A stretch of 64,000 bases of DNA from Clavibacter michiganensis (GTDB lineage: Bacteria; Actinomycetota; Actinomycetes; Actinomycetales; Microbacteriaceae), in the NCBI RefSeq assembly GCF_002151125.1, contig NZ_MDJZ01000015.1, positions 186,001-250,000 on the forward strand. Direction: 5' to 3'. The notes below the pieces were generated by a model, which saw only the letters and a program-made list of their open reading frames with translations, was not told the origin of the DNA and searched no databases. This document shows, one piece after another, positions 39,585-48,729 of this stretch. Position numbers and translations under genes: made by a program. Numbering within the stretch: position 1 is the first letter of the stretch; each line of letters starts with the position of its first letter.

Positions 39585-40727
39585 TCAGGCCGCGGGCGCC
39601 GCGATCTCGCCGCGCTCGATCGCCTCGCGCTCGAGCTCCCGCACGATGGGGAGCACCTGCGTGCCGAACTGCTCGATGTCCTCGAGGTAGTGCAGGAAGC
39701 CCAGCAGCAGCAGGTCGACGCCGCGCTTCCGGTACTCGACCATGCGGCGCGCGATCTGCTCCGGCGTGCCGATGAGGCCCGTGCGGAACCCGTCGTTGTA
39801 CTGCACGAGGTCGCGGAACGTGGAGTCGGACCACATGCCCTTCCCGTCGCCGGTGGAGGAGCCCGCCTGCTTCACCGCCTGGCGGAAGCCCTCGACCGCG
39901 TCGGGGTTGGCCTTCGCGATGATCTCCTCCAGCACGTCCTGCGCCTCCTGCTCCGTGTCGCGCGCGATGACGAAGCCGTTGAGGCCGAACCTGACGCGCT
40001 CGGCGCGACCGGCAGCTCGGGCCGACGCCAGCACGTCGTCGCGCTGCTCCTCGAACCCGGCGAAGTCCTTGCCGTTGGAGAAGTACCAGTCGGTGACGCG
40101 GCCGCCCATCCCGCGGGCGTCGGTGCTGTTGCCGCCCATGAAGATCTCCGGGTGCGCCCGGCCGGGCACGGCGACGGGCGGCGGCTTCAGCGTGAAGTCG
40201 TGGATCCGGTAGAAGTCGCCGAGGTGCGTGAACTCCTTCTCCGTCCAGAGCCCCCGGAGCACGCGGATGAACTCCTCGGTGCGGCGGTAGCGCTCCCCGT
40301 GCTCGAGCCACGGCTCGCCGAACCCGACGAACTCGTCCTTGAGCCAGCCCGACACCACGTTGACGGCGGCGCGGCCGTGGGACATGTGGTCGGCGGTGAT
40401 GATCCACTTGGCGAGCACGCCCGGGTGCCAGAGTCCCGGGTGCACGGCGGCGATCACCTTGAGACGCTCGGTCGCGAGCAGGAGGCCGAGCGAGAACGAC
40501 GTGGACTCGTGCTGCTGGTCGGCGCCGTAGGACGCGGCGTACCGCACCTGGCTGAGCGCGTAGTCGAATCCGTTCCGCTCGGCGAGCTGCGCGACGCGGA
40601 CGTTGAAGTCGAAGTCGAAGTGGGTGCGCTGCTCGATGTCGCTCGTCACGAGGCCGCCCGAGACGTTCGGGACCCAGTAGGCGAAGGACAGCGCGTCGGG
40701 GGATGCGGTGGCGGTGTTCTCGGTCAT
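39585..40727 (-). CDS. sfnG: FMNH2-dependent dimethylsulfone monooxygenase (SfnG-type)
   Basis: Luciferase-like flavin monooxygenase; SfnG cleaves dimethylsulfone to methanesulfinate and formaldehyde for sulfur supply, using FMNH2 made by a separate reductase. 380 residues, with [21 protein letters not shown] at the N-terminus, then [17 protein letters not shown] and [19 protein letters not shown], all close to SfnG proteins. The ATG at 40727 is preferred over upstream in-frame starts because the extra 36 residues are Arg/Pro-rich and unlike the family. It sits, inverted, between clpP2 and clpX. No flavin reductase gene is nearby. Confidence 0.88.
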   Translation of the reverse strand: MTENTATASPDALSFAYWVPNVSGGLVTSDIEQRTHFDFDFNVRVAQLAERNGFDYALSQVRYAASYGADQQHESTSFSLGLLLATERLKVIAAVHPGLWHPGVLAKWIITADHMSHGRAAVNVVSGWLKDEFVGFGEPWLEHGERYRRTEEFIRVLRGLWTEKEFTHLGDFYRIHDFTLKPPPVAVPGRAHPEIFMGGNSTDARGMGGRVTDWYFSNGKDFAGFEEQRDDVLASARAAGRAERVRFGLNGFVIARDTEQEAQDVLEEIIAKANPDAVEGFRQAVKQAGSSTGDGKGMWSDSTFRDLVQYNDGFRTGLIGTPEQIARRMVEYRKRGVDLLLLGFLHYLEDIEQFGTQVLPIVRELEREAIERGEIAAPAA

Positions 40728-40839
40728 GCGGACATGGTGGGGGCGACGCCTGGAGCGCACCCCGAGTGTTGCGCCGTGTGACGGCCAGCACGCGACGGGC
40801 CGTGCTCCCAGGGGTCCGGGCGATGTCCCATGCACGGGT

Positions 40840-40845
40840 TAGGCT
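40840..40845 (+). promoter_or_regulatory. -10 box of clpX
   Basis: TAGGCT, giving a leader of about 28 nt before the clpX ATG. Confidence 0.5.
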
Positions 40846-40879
40846 CGTGGGACACCGCACGACTTCCGGGGAGGCTTCC

Positions 40880-42160
40880 ATGGCACGCATCGGCGAGAGC
40901 GCGGATCTGCTCAAGTGCTCCTTCTGCGGGAAGAGCCAGAAGCAGGTCCAGCAGCTGATCGCGGGACCGGGCGTCTACATCTGCGACGAGTGCGTCGAGC
41001 TCTGCAACGAGATCATCGAGGAGCGCCTGGCCGAGGCCAGCGAGGAGACCACGGGCGAGTTCGAGCTCCCGAAGCCGAAGGAGATCTTCGGCTTCCTCGA
41101 CGAGTACGTCATCGGCCAGGAGGCCGCCAAGCGCGCCCTGTCCGTCGCCGTCTACAACCACTACAAGCGCGTGCGCGCGGTCGGCACCATCGGTCCGGCG
41201 GAGACCGTGGGCGACGAAATCGAGATCGCCAAGAGCAACATCCTCCTCATCGGGCCGACCGGCTGCGGCAAGACGTACCTCGCGCAGACCCTGGCGAAGC
41301 GGCTCAACGTGCCGTTCGCGGTCGCCGACGCCACGGCCCTCACCGAGGCCGGGTACGTCGGCGAGGATGTGGAGAACATCCTCCTCAAGCTCATCCAGGC
41401 CGCCGACTACGACGTCAAGCGCGCCGAGACCGGCATCATCTACATCGACGAGGTCGACAAGATCGCGCGCAAGGCCGAGAACCCGAGCATCACGCGCGAC
41501 GTGTCGGGCGAGGGCGTGCAGCAGGCGCTGCTGAAGATCCTCGAGGGCACGGTCGCGTCGGTGCCGCCGCAGGGTGGCCGCAAGCACCCGCACCAGGAGT
41601 TCATCCAGGTCGACACGACCAACGTGCTGTTCATCGTCGCGGGCGCCTTCGCCGGGCTCGAGGACATCATCAGCCAGCGCGCGGGCAAGAAGGGCATCGG
41701 CTTCGGCGCCCCGCTGCACCGCAAGGACGTCAACGCCGACGTGTTCGGCGAGGTGCTGCCGGAGGACCTGCACAAGTTCGGCCTCATCCCGGAGTTCATC
41801 GGGCGCCTCCCCGTCGTGACCACGGTCACGCAGCTCGACCAGCGCGCGCTCATGGAGATCCTCACCAAGCCGCGCAACGCGCTCGTCCGCCAGTACCAGC
41901 GCATGTTCGAGCTCGACGGCGTGGAGCTGGAGTTCGAGCAGGGCGCCCTGGAGTCGATCGCCGACCTCGCGGTGCTGCGCCAGACGGGAGCGCGCGGCTT
42001 GCGCGCCATCCTCGAGGAGGTGCTCGGGCCGATCATGTTCGACATCCCGTCCGACAACGAGGTGGGCCGCGTGGTGATCACGCGCGAGTCCGTCGTGCAG
42101 AACGCGGCGCCCACGATCGTGCCGCGCGCGTCCATGCTCCGCGCGGAGAAGTCCGCCTGA
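40880..42160 (+). CDS. clpX: ClpX, ATP-dependent unfoldase of ClpXP
   Basis: AAA+ unfoldase feeding substrates to ClpP. 426 residues; the N-terminal C4 zinc-binding domain has Cys13, Cys16, Cys35 and Cys38. Walker A is GPTGCGKT and Walker [10 protein letters not shown]. The IGF-type loop that docks on ClpP reads IGFGAP, and the sensor region RFIGRLP-like [10 protein letters not shown] follows. The ATG follows GGGGAGG. It has its own promoter, since sfnG separates it from clpP1P2. Confidence 0.97.
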   Translation: MARIGESADLLKCSFCGKSQKQVQQLIAGPGVYICDECVELCNEIIEERLAEASEETTGEFELPKPKEIFGFLDEYVIGQEAAKRALSVAVYNHYKRVRAVGTIGPAETVGDEIEIAKSNILLIGPTGCGKTYLAQTLAKRLNVPFAVADATALTEAGYVGEDVENILLKLIQAADYDVKRAETGIIYIDEVDKIARKAENPSITRDVSGEGVQQALLKILEGTVASVPPQGGRKHPHQEFIQVDTTNVLFIVAGAFAGLEDIISQRAGKKGIGFGAPLHRKDVNADVFGEVLPEDLHKFGLIPEFIGRLPVVTTVTQLDQRALMEILTKPRNALVRQYQRMFELDGVELEFEQGALESIADLAVLRQTGARGLRAILEEVLGPIMFDIPSDNEVGRVVITRESVVQNAAPTIVPRASMLRAEKSA

Positions 42161-42190
42161 TCCTCCGGGCCGCACCGACGGCCCGCATTT

Positions 42191-42228
42191 CGAGAGCGCC
42201 GCACCCTGTGAGGGGTGCGGCGCTCTCG
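42191..42228. terminator. Hairpin between convergent clpX and M3 peptidase
   Basis: CGAGAGCGCCGCACCC pairs with GGGTGCGGCGCTCTCG; bidirectional. Confidence 0.8.
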
Positions 42229-42245
42229 TCGTCTCGGGATGCGGA

Positions 42246-44309
42246 TCAGTCGGCGAGACCCCTTCGTGCGAGGAGCGGCTCGATCACGGCGTCGCGTCCG
42301 CGGAAGTCGCGGTACGCCTCCAGCGGGTCCTTCGATCCGCCGACGCCCAGCAGCCGCGACCGGAACCGGTCTCCGTTGGCGCGCGTGAGGCCGCCGTTCT
42401 CGTGGACCCACTCGACGGTGTCGGCGTCGAGGACCTCGCTCCAGATGTACGAGTAGTAGCCGGCGTCGTAGCCGCCCGCGAAGGTGTGCTGGAAGTAGCT
42501 GGACGCGTAGCGGGGGAGGACGGCCGGCACGTCGAGGCCGACGGCGGCGAGGGCCTCGGCCTGGAAGGCGTCGACGTCCTCGACCCGGTCGTCGACGCCG
42601 ATCCGGTGCCAGGCCTGGTCGAGGAGCGCGGCGCCCAGGTACTCGCTCGTGAGGAAGCCCTCGTTGAAGGCGCTCGACGCCTGGACCGCGGCGACCAGCT
42701 CGGCCGGCATCGGCTCGCCCGTCTCGTGGTGCACCGCGTAGGAGCCGAGGATCTCCGGCCACAGCATCCACATCTCGTTCACCTGGCTGGGGAACTCGAC
42801 GAAGTCGCGGAACACGTTCGTGCCGGCGAAGCGGGGGTAGGTGACGCGCGCGAAGAGCCCGTGCAGGGCGTGTCCGAACTCGTGGAAGAGCGTGTTCGTC
42901 TCGTCGTAGCTCAGCAGCGTCGGCTGGCCCGCCGGCGGCTTCGGCACGTTGAGGTTGTTGAGGACGACCGTGGGCGTGTCGAGGAGGGCGCTCTGGGAGA
43001 TGAGCGGGTTCATCCACGCGCCGCCGCGCTTCGAGTCGCGCGTGTGCAGGTCGAGCACGTAGAGGCCGACGGGCGAGCCGTCCTCGTCGCGGACCTCGAA
43101 CACGCGCGCGTCCGGGTGGTACGAGGTGATGTCGTCCCGCTCCGCGAAGGTGACGCCGTAGAGCGCGGTCGCCGCGCGGAAGACGCCGTCGTGGAGCACG
43201 CGGTCTGCCTCGAGGCACGGGCGCATCCGCTCGGTGTCGACGTCGTAGCGCTCGGTGCGGACCCTCTCGCTGTAGAAGGCCCAGTCCCAGGCGGCGAGCT
43301 CGAAGGTCGGCTCGCCGCGCTCCTCCTGCGTGCGGTCGATCACGCGCTGCAGCTCGACGGCCTCGGCGCGCGCGTTGCGGGCGGCGGCAGGGGCGAGGCG
43401 GCCGAGCATGTCGGCGACGGCCTCCGGCGTGCGCGCGGTCTGGTCGGCCGTGACGGCCGCCGCGTGGCTCGGGAAGCCGAGCAGCGCGGCGCGCTCCGCG
43501 CGGAGCCGGGTGATCTCGAGCACGAGCGGCCGGTTGTCGTGCGCGTTCCCGCGGGCGCCGCGCGCGAGCGACGCCTCGAGGATCCGCTGGCGGAGCGACC
43601 GGTCGGTGAGCTGCGACAGGTACGGGTGGCCGGTGGGCAGCACGAGCGTGATGAGGTGCTTGCCCTCGAGGCCCCGGTCGGTCGCGGCCTGGGCCGCGGC
43701 CGCGATCGCTCCCGCCCCCAGGCCGTCGAGCTGGGCGGGGTCGTCGACGACGACGGCGAGGTCGTTCGTGTCCTCGAGCAGGTTCGACTCGAAGCGCGTG
43801 GTGAGGACGGACAGGCGGCGGTTGAGATCGCGGAGCCGCTCCTTCGCGGCGTCGTCGAGGCCGGCGCCCGCGATCGTGAACTCGGCGAGGTACCGCTCGA
43901 CGAGGTAGACGGACTCGGCGTCGAGGCCGGACTCGTGGCGGGCGTCGTGCACGGCGCGGATCCGCGCGTAGAGCGTGGAGTCGAGCCGGATCGCGTCCTC
44001 GTGCGCGGCGAGCTCGGGCGCGATCTCCGCGTCGAGGTCGCGCGTGAAGGGGGAGCTGTCGGCGGAGGAGAGGGTGAAGAAGACGTGGCTGACGCGGTCG
44101 AGGATCCGCCCGGCGCGCTCGAGGGCGACGAGCGTGTTCTCGAACGTCGGCGCCTCGGGGGAGTCGGCGATGGCGCGGACCTCGGCCAGGTGCTCGGCGA
44201 TCCCGGCCTCGAACGCCGGGCGGAAGTGCTCCTCGCGGATGTCGTCGAAGGGGGGCATGCCGTAGGGGAGGGTGCTCGGCTCGAGGAAGGGGTTCGGGGG
44301 CGTCGTCAT
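42246..44309 (-). CDS. dcp: M3-family peptidyl-dipeptidase (Dcp-like)
   Basis: Zinc metallopeptidase removing dipeptides from the C-terminus of short peptides. 687 residues. The zinc site is FHEFGHALHGLF (HExxH) with the third ligand Glu in the following NEMWM segment; GTNVFRDFVEFPSQVNEMW is typical of Dcp/oligopeptidase A. Residues about 1-200 are helical (EHFRPAFEAGIAEHLAEVRAI). No signal peptide, so cytoplasmic. The ATG is preceded by TAGGCT at 6 nt and no ribosome site. Confidence 0.93.
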   Translation of the reverse strand: MTTPPNPFLEPSTLPYGMPPFDDIREEHFRPAFEAGIAEHLAEVRAIADSPEAPTFENTLVALERAGRILDRVSHVFFTLSSADSSPFTRDLDAEIAPELAAHEDAIRLDSTLYARIRAVHDARHESGLDAESVYLVERYLAEFTIAGAGLDDAAKERLRDLNRRLSVLTTRFESNLLEDTNDLAVVVDDPAQLDGLGAGAIAAAAQAATDRGLEGKHLITLVLPTGHPYLSQLTDRSLRQRILEASLARGARGNAHDNRPLVLEITRLRAERAALLGFPSHAAAVTADQTARTPEAVADMLGRLAPAAARNARAEAVELQRVIDRTQEERGEPTFELAAWDWAFYSERVRTERYDVDTERMRPCLEADRVLHDGVFRAATALYGVTFAERDDITSYHPDARVFEVRDEDGSPVGLYVLDLHTRDSKRGGAWMNPLISQSALLDTPTVVLNNLNVPKPPAGQPTLLSYDETNTLFHEFGHALHGLFARVTYPRFAGTNVFRDFVEFPSQVNEMWMLWPEILGSYAVHHETGEPMPAELVAAVQASSAFNEGFLTSEYLGAALLDQAWHRIGVDDRVEDVDAFQAEALAAVGLDVPAVLPRYASSYFQHTFAGGYDAGYYSYIWSEVLDADTVEWVHENGGLTRANGDRFRSRLLGVGGSKDPLEAYRDFRGRDAVIEPLLARRGLAD

Positions 44310-44315
44310 ACAGCG

Positions 44316-44321
44316 AGCCTA
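44316..44321 (-). promoter_or_regulatory. -10 box, leaderless-type, dcp
   Basis: The reverse strand reads TAGGCT, 6 nt before the dcp ATG. Confidence 0.6.
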
Positions 44322-44336
44322 GGCCGGGCGCCGACC

Positions 44337-44342
44337 TAGGCT
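44337..44342 (+). promoter_or_regulatory. -10 box, leaderless-type, methyltransferase gene
   Basis: TAGGCT, 6 nt before the GTG at 44349; back to back with the dcp box 15 nt away. Confidence 0.6.
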
Positions 44343-44348
44343 CGGAGG

Positions 44349-45152
44349 GTGAACAGCGAGCGATACACCCACGGCCACCACGAGAGCGTCCTCCGCGTGC
44401 ACAGCGCGCGGACCGTCCGGAACTCCGCCGCCTACCTGGAACCGCACCTGCGGCCCGGGCTCGACGTCCTGGACGTGGGGAGCGGCCCCGGCACCATCAC
44501 GGTGGAGCTCGCCGACATCGTGGCGCCCGGCCGCGTGATCGGGCTCGACGTCGCGGAGGACGTCGTCCGTCAGGCCGCCGCCCTCGCCGCCGAGCGCGGC
44601 AGCGACAACGTGGAGTTCGTCACGGGATCCGTGTACGAGCTGCCCTACGCCGACGCGTCGTTCGACGTCGTGCACGCGCATCAGGTGCTGCAGCACGTGG
44701 GCGACCCCGTGCGCGCGCTGGCGGAGATGCGCCGCGTCACCCGACCCGGCGGTCTCGTGGCGGCACGCGACGTCATCTACTCGAAGGTCGCGCTCTTCCC
44801 CGAGTCGGACGGGCTGCGGCTCTGGGCGGACGTCTACCTGCCCGTGCACCGCGCGAACGGCGGGGAGCCCGACGCGGGATCCCGCCTCAAGGCGTGGGCG
44901 CGCCAGGCGGGCTTCACCGAGATCGCGTCGAGCGCGTCGGTGTGGTGCTTCTCCTCGGACGACGAGCGGGCCTGGTGGGGCGGCGCATGGGCCGACCGTG
45001 CGGTGGCCTCCTCGTTCGCGGGCCAGGCGCTCGAGGGCGGCTTCGCGACGGACGCCGACCTGCAGGCCATCCGCGCGGGGTGGCAGGCGTGGGCCGCGGA
45101 CGACGACGGGTTCCTCGCCATGCCGCACGGCGAGATCCTCGCCCGGCGCTGA
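44349..45152 (+). CDS. Class I SAM-dependent methyltransferase
   Basis: 267 residues from a GTG. The SAM-binding motif I is VLDVGSGPGTITVELA (Gly-rich loop) and motif II the GLDVAEDVV acidic end; FDVVHAHQVLQHVGDPVRAL and RVTRPGGLVAARD are motifs of the UbiE/methyltransf_11 group. The C-terminal 90 residues contain many Trp (WWGGAWADR, WQAWAADDDG). Substrate unknown. A single-gene unit with a strong hairpin behind it. Confidence 0.9.
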   Translation: MNSERYTHGHHESVLRVHSARTVRNSAAYLEPHLRPGLDVLDVGSGPGTITVELADIVAPGRVIGLDVAEDVVRQAAALAAERGSDNVEFVTGSVYELPYADASFDVVHAHQVLQHVGDPVRALAEMRRVTRPGGLVAARDVIYSKVALFPESDGLRLWADVYLPVHRANGGEPDAGSRLKAWARQAGFTEIASSASVWCFSSDDERAWWGGAWADRAVASSFAGQALEGGFATDADLQAIRAGWQAWAADDDGFLAMPHGEILARR

Positions 45153-45166
45153 GCCGTCGGGGGATG

Positions 45167-45207
45167 CGACGAGGCCCGCCGGACGGGTCGTCCGGCGGGC
45201 CTCGTCG
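45167..45207. terminator. Terminator hairpin, 17-bp stem
   Basis: CGACGAGGCCCGCCGGA with its exact complement and a 7-nt loop, between two convergent genes. Confidence 0.8.
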
Positions 45208-45236
45208 TGCGTCCGGTCTCGGACGCGGCGCGCGCG

Positions 45237-45500
45237 TCAGTCGTCGAAGGGGTCGTCGGTGCTCTCGCCGGGGATCGTGATCGTCGCCGCGTCCTCGACG
45301 GGGTCGTAGCGGATCACGGTGCCGTCGTCGAGCTCGACGACGGGCTTCCGCTCGAGCCAGGTGAGCGTCCAGCGCCACTGCGACGTGTCGGTCGCGAGCG
45401 CGACGACGTCCTTCTCGACGGTCTTCACCGCGAGGAGGACGACCTCGGGCAGCTCCGCCGGGGCGGTGCCGCCGACGGGCCAGCGGGTGCCGAGCTGCAT
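45237..45500 (-). CDS. Small conserved hypothetical protein
   Basis: 87 residues from the ATG at 45500 (MQLGTRWPVGGTAPAELPE), which overlaps the stop of the acetyltransferase gene by one base (TGATG). Predicted beta-rich: VVLLAVKTVEK, WRWTLTWLERK and PVVELDDGTVIRYDP, with an acidic end (GESTDDPFDD). No known motif. Third gene of the valS operon by overlap. Confidence 0.78.
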   Translation of the reverse strand: MQLGTRWPVGGTAPAELPEVVLLAVKTVEKDVVALATDTSQWRWTLTWLERKPVVELDDGTVIRYDPVEDAATITIPGESTDDPFDD

Positions 45501-45952
45501 CAGACGTCCTGCTCGTAGGTGACCCACGTGGTGCGGCGGGCGACGCGGTCGTAGAGGCGCTGCGCGTCCGCGTTGTCCTCCGCCGTGATCCAGCGGAGCA
45601 TGCGCGCGCCGTCGCGGCGCGCGACCTCGGCGACCGCGCCGATGAGCTGCTCGCCGACGCCCTGGCGACGCGAGATCTCGCGCACGTAGAGGTCGTCGAC
45701 GAGGAGGCCGTCGGTGCCGCGCGCGAGCCGCGAGAAGCGGTGGAAGTGCGCGAGACCGACGAGGGCGCCCTCGTGCGCGTCGTCCACGGCGACGAGCGCG
45801 GAGCTCGCGTGCCGCTCGTCGATGAGGTGGCTCCAGGCCAGGACGGCGCTCTCGTCGGTCAGCTCGGTGCCGTAGTGGTCGGCGTAGCCGGCGAACAGGT
45901 CGAACCAGGGGAAGAAGTCGCCGTCGCGGACGGGGCGGATCGAGATGGTCAT
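45500..45952 (-). CDS. GNAT-family N-acetyltransferase
   Basis: 150 residues; acetyl-CoA binding motif A is VREISRRQGVGEQLIGAVAEVARR (R-x-x-G-x-G signature) preceded by the strand GLLVDDLYV. MTISIRPVRDGDFFPWFDLFAGYADHYG is the typical N-terminal region. Acceptor unknown. Its ATG overlaps the valS stop by 4 nt (ATGA), so it is co-translated with valS. Confidence 0.9.
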   Translation of the reverse strand: MTISIRPVRDGDFFPWFDLFAGYADHYGTELTDESAVLAWSHLIDERHASSALVAVDDAHEGALVGLAHFHRFSRLARGTDGLLVDDLYVREISRRQGVGEQLIGAVAEVARRDGARMLRWITAEDNADAQRLYDRVARRTTWVTYEQDV

Positions 45953-48594
45953 GCGTCGGTCTCCTCGGGCTGCTCGGCGTTCGCGAGCGTGATGCGGGTG
46001 ACGGCGGGGCCGTCCCCCTCGGTGAAGGTCAGGTCGGTGATGCGGCCCACGGCGCGGAGGTCCCGCGCCACGAGCTCGAGCGAGCGGATGTCCTCGGGCG
46101 ACGCGGAGACGACGGCCTCGGCGACGGGCGTCTTCTGCGACGCCTTGGCGTCGGTCTTGGCACGGCGGATCCCTACGAGCGCGCGACCCGCGAGGGCGAG
46201 CAGCCGCGGATCGGCCGTACCGCCGGTCGCGGGGGCGTCCGGGGTCGGCGCGGTCGGCCACGGGGCGGTGTGGATCGAGCCGTCGTGCGACCAGCTCCAC
46301 GCCTCCTCGGCCGCGAACGGCACGAAGGGCGCGAACAGGCGCAGCAGCACGTCGAGGGCCTCGCGGAGCGCGGCGACCGCGGATCCCCGGTCGGCCGGGT
46401 CGGCGTCGGCCGAGTAGGCGCGGTCCTTGACGAGCTCCAGGTAGTCGTCGCAGAAGGTCCAGAAGAAGCTCTCCGTGACCTCGAGCGCGCGAGCGTGGTC
46501 GTACTCCTCGAGCGCGGCGGTCGCGGTCTCGACGACCTCGGCCAGGGCCGCGAGCATGCCCACGTCGATGGCGTGCGTGGCGCGGGCGCCCTCCGGGGCC
46601 TCGAAGGAGAGGATGAACTTCGCGGCGTTGAGGACCTTGATCGCGAGCCGCCGGCCGATCTTGATCTGCGTCGGGTTCTGCGGGTCCATCGCGGCGTCGA
46701 CGCCGAGGCGCGCGGACGCGGCCCAGTAGCGCACCGCGTCGGAGCCGAACTGCTCGAGGGTGGCCGCCGGGGTCACGACGTTGCCCTTCGACTTCGACAT
46801 CTTCTTGCGGTCGGGGTCGAGGATCCAGCCGGAGATCGCGGCGGTCCTCCACGGCGCGGCGCCGTGCTCCAGCTCGGCCCGGAGGACCGTCGAGAACAGC
46901 CACGTGCGGATGATGTCCTGGCCCTGCGGGCGCATCGAGAACGGGAAGACGAGGTCGAACAGCTCCGGGTCGCGCTCCCAGCCGCCCGCGAGCTGCGGGG
47001 TGAGGGAGGAGGTGGCCCAGGTGTCCATCACGTCGAGCTCGCCCTGGAAGCCGCCGGGCACGCCGCGCTGGTCCTCCGTGTAGCCGGGGGCGGGATCCGA
47101 GGACGGGTCGACGGGGAGCTGGTCCTCGGTCGGAGTGATGGCCCGGTCGAACTCCGGGTTGCCGTCGGCGTCGAGCGGGTACCAGACGGGCAGCGGCACG
47201 CCGAAGAAGCGCTGGCGGGAGACGAGCCAGTCGCCGTTGAGGCCGCCGACCCAGTTCTCGTAGCGGACGCGCATGAAGTCGGGCACGAAGCCGATCTCGC
47301 GGCCGCGGCCGATGAGGCCCTGGCGCAGCTCCTCATCCCGGCCGCCGTTGCGGATGTACCACTGGCGGGTGGAGACGATCTCGAGGGGCTTGTCGCCCTT
47401 CTCGTAGAACTTCACGGGGTGGGTGATCTTGCGGGGCTCGCCGACGAGCTCGCCGGACTCGGTGAGGAGCTCGACCACGGCGGCCTTCGCGGAGAAGACC
47501 GTCTTGCCGGCGATGGCGGCGTACGCCTCGCGGCCCGCCTCCGACGTGACCGCGGCGGGGGCCTCGGAGACGATGCGGCCGTCGAAGCCGACGATCGCGC
47601 GGTTCTCCAGCTGCAGCTCGCGCCACCAGACGACGTCGTTGAGGTCGCCGAAGGTGCAGACCATGGCGATGCCGGATCCCTTGTCGGGCTGCGCGAGGTG
47701 GTGCGCGAGCACGGGGACCTCGACGCCGAACACGGGCGTCGTGACGGTGGTGCCGAACAGGCCCTGGTAGCGCTCGTCGTCGGGGTGCGCGACGAGGGCG
47801 ACGCACGCCGCGAGGAGCTCCGGGCGCGTGGTGTCGATGATCACGTCGTCGCCGTCGGGGCGGTGGAACGCGAGGCGGTGGTAGGCGCTCGGCTGCTCGC
47901 GGTCCTCGAGCTCGGCCTGCGCGACCGCGGTGCGGAAGGTGACGTCCCAGAGCGTCGGCGCGTCGGCCTGGTACGCCTCGCCGCGGGCGAGGTTGCGGAG
48001 GAACGCGCGCTGCGAGGCGACCTGCGCCTCGGCGCCGATGGTGCGGTAGCTCTGGCGCCAGTCGACGCTGAGGCCGAGCGTGCGGAAGAGGTCCTCGAAC
48101 TGCTTCTCGTCCTCCTCGGTGAGGCGCTCGCACAGCTCGATGAAGTTGCGGCGGGAGATCGGCACCTGGTCGGCGGGCTTCGACGTGCCGCCCGTCTCGG
48201 AGGGCCGGTAGTCCGGGTCGTAGGGGAGGGTCGGGTCGCAGCGGACGCCGTAGAAGTTCTGGACGCGGCGCTCGGTGGGGAGGCCGTTGTCGTCCCAGCC
48301 GAGCGGGTAGAAGACGCTCTCGCCGCGCATGCGGCGGTACCGGGCGATCACGTCGGTGTGCGTGTAGCTGAACACGTGGCCGATGTGGAGGGATCCGCTC
48401 GCCGTGGGCGGCGGGGTGTCGATGGAGAAGACGGTGCCGGCGGCTGCCTCGTCGCGGCGGAAGTCGTACGTGCCGTCGGCCTGCCAGCGGCCGCCCCACT
48501 TGGCCTCGAGGCCCTCGAGGGCCGGCTTGTCGGGGACCCGGGCGACCGGTGCGGTCTGGCCCTCGGCGGTGTCCGGACGTCGTTCGTCAGCCAT
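45949..48594 (-). CDS. valS: Valyl-tRNA synthetase
   Basis: Class I synthetase charging tRNA-Val. 881 residues. HIGH motif in GSLHIGHVFSYTHTD, KMSKS loop in KKMSKSKGNVVTP, and the CP1 editing domain between (FDRTTPPTVP-type residues; IIDTTRPELLAACVAL). C-terminal anticodon-binding domain follows, but the tail is short for the long coiled coil of many ValRS. The ATG gives MADERRPDTAEGQT. Leader of about 60 nt after a TAGCCT box (48667-48662); no T-box is seen there. Confidence 0.96.
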   Translation of the reverse strand: MADERRPDTAEGQTAPVARVPDKPALEGLEAKWGGRWQADGTYDFRRDEAAAGTVFSIDTPPPTASGSLHIGHVFSYTHTDVIARYRRMRGESVFYPLGWDDNGLPTERRVQNFYGVRCDPTLPYDPDYRPSETGGTSKPADQVPISRRNFIELCERLTEEDEKQFEDLFRTLGLSVDWRQSYRTIGAEAQVASQRAFLRNLARGEAYQADAPTLWDVTFRTAVAQAELEDREQPSAYHRLAFHRPDGDDVIIDTTRPELLAACVALVAHPDDERYQGLFGTTVTTPVFGVEVPVLAHHLAQPDKGSGIAMVCTFGDLNDVVWWRELQLENRAIVGFDGRIVSEAPAAVTSEAGREAYAAIAGKTVFSAKAAVVELLTESGELVGEPRKITHPVKFYEKGDKPLEIVSTRQWYIRNGGRDEELRQGLIGRGREIGFVPDFMRVRYENWVGGLNGDWLVSRQRFFGVPLPVWYPLDADGNPEFDRAITPTEDQLPVDPSSDPAPGYTEDQRGVPGGFQGELDVMDTWATSSLTPQLAGGWERDPELFDLVFPFSMRPQGQDIIRTWLFSTVLRAELEHGAAPWRTAAISGWILDPDRKKMSKSKGNVVTPAATLEQFGSDAVRYWAASARLGVDAAMDPQNPTQIKIGRRLAIKVLNAAKFILSFEAPEGARATHAIDVGMLAALAEVVETATAALEEYDHARALEVTESFFWTFCDDYLELVKDRAYSADADPADRGSAVAALREALDVLLRLFAPFVPFAAEEAWSWSHDGSIHTAPWPTAPTPDAPATGGTADPRLLALAGRALVGIRRAKTDAKASQKTPVAEAVVSASPEDIRSLELVARDLRAVGRITDLTFTEGDGPAVTRITLANAEQPEETDA

Positions 48595-48661
48595 GCGTGC
48601 TCCGGTTCCCTCGATGTGGACGGCACCGTGTCGATGGTGAGGTGCCTTCTGTGCGGGGTTC

Positions 48662-48667
48662 AGGCTA
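48662..48667 (-). promoter_or_regulatory. -10 box of valS
   Basis: The reverse strand reads TAGCCT, giving a leader of roughly 60 nt. Confidence 0.4.
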
Positions 48668-48684
48668 CCGGATGGGGGCGCGAT

Positions 48685-48722
48685 GGCCGGATGCGGGGGC
48701 GGCGGACCCCGCGCATCCGGCC
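48685..48722 (-). terminator. Terminator hairpin after pckG
   Basis: GGCCGGATGCGG pairs with an almost complementary CCGCGCATCCGGCC, just beyond the pckG stop. Confidence 0.6.
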
Positions 48723-48729
48723 CGCCGGG

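Noticed and set aside
48595-48661. Possible T-box in the valS leader
   Set aside because: The leader is about 60 nt, too short for a T-box, and has no TGG-type T-box sequence.
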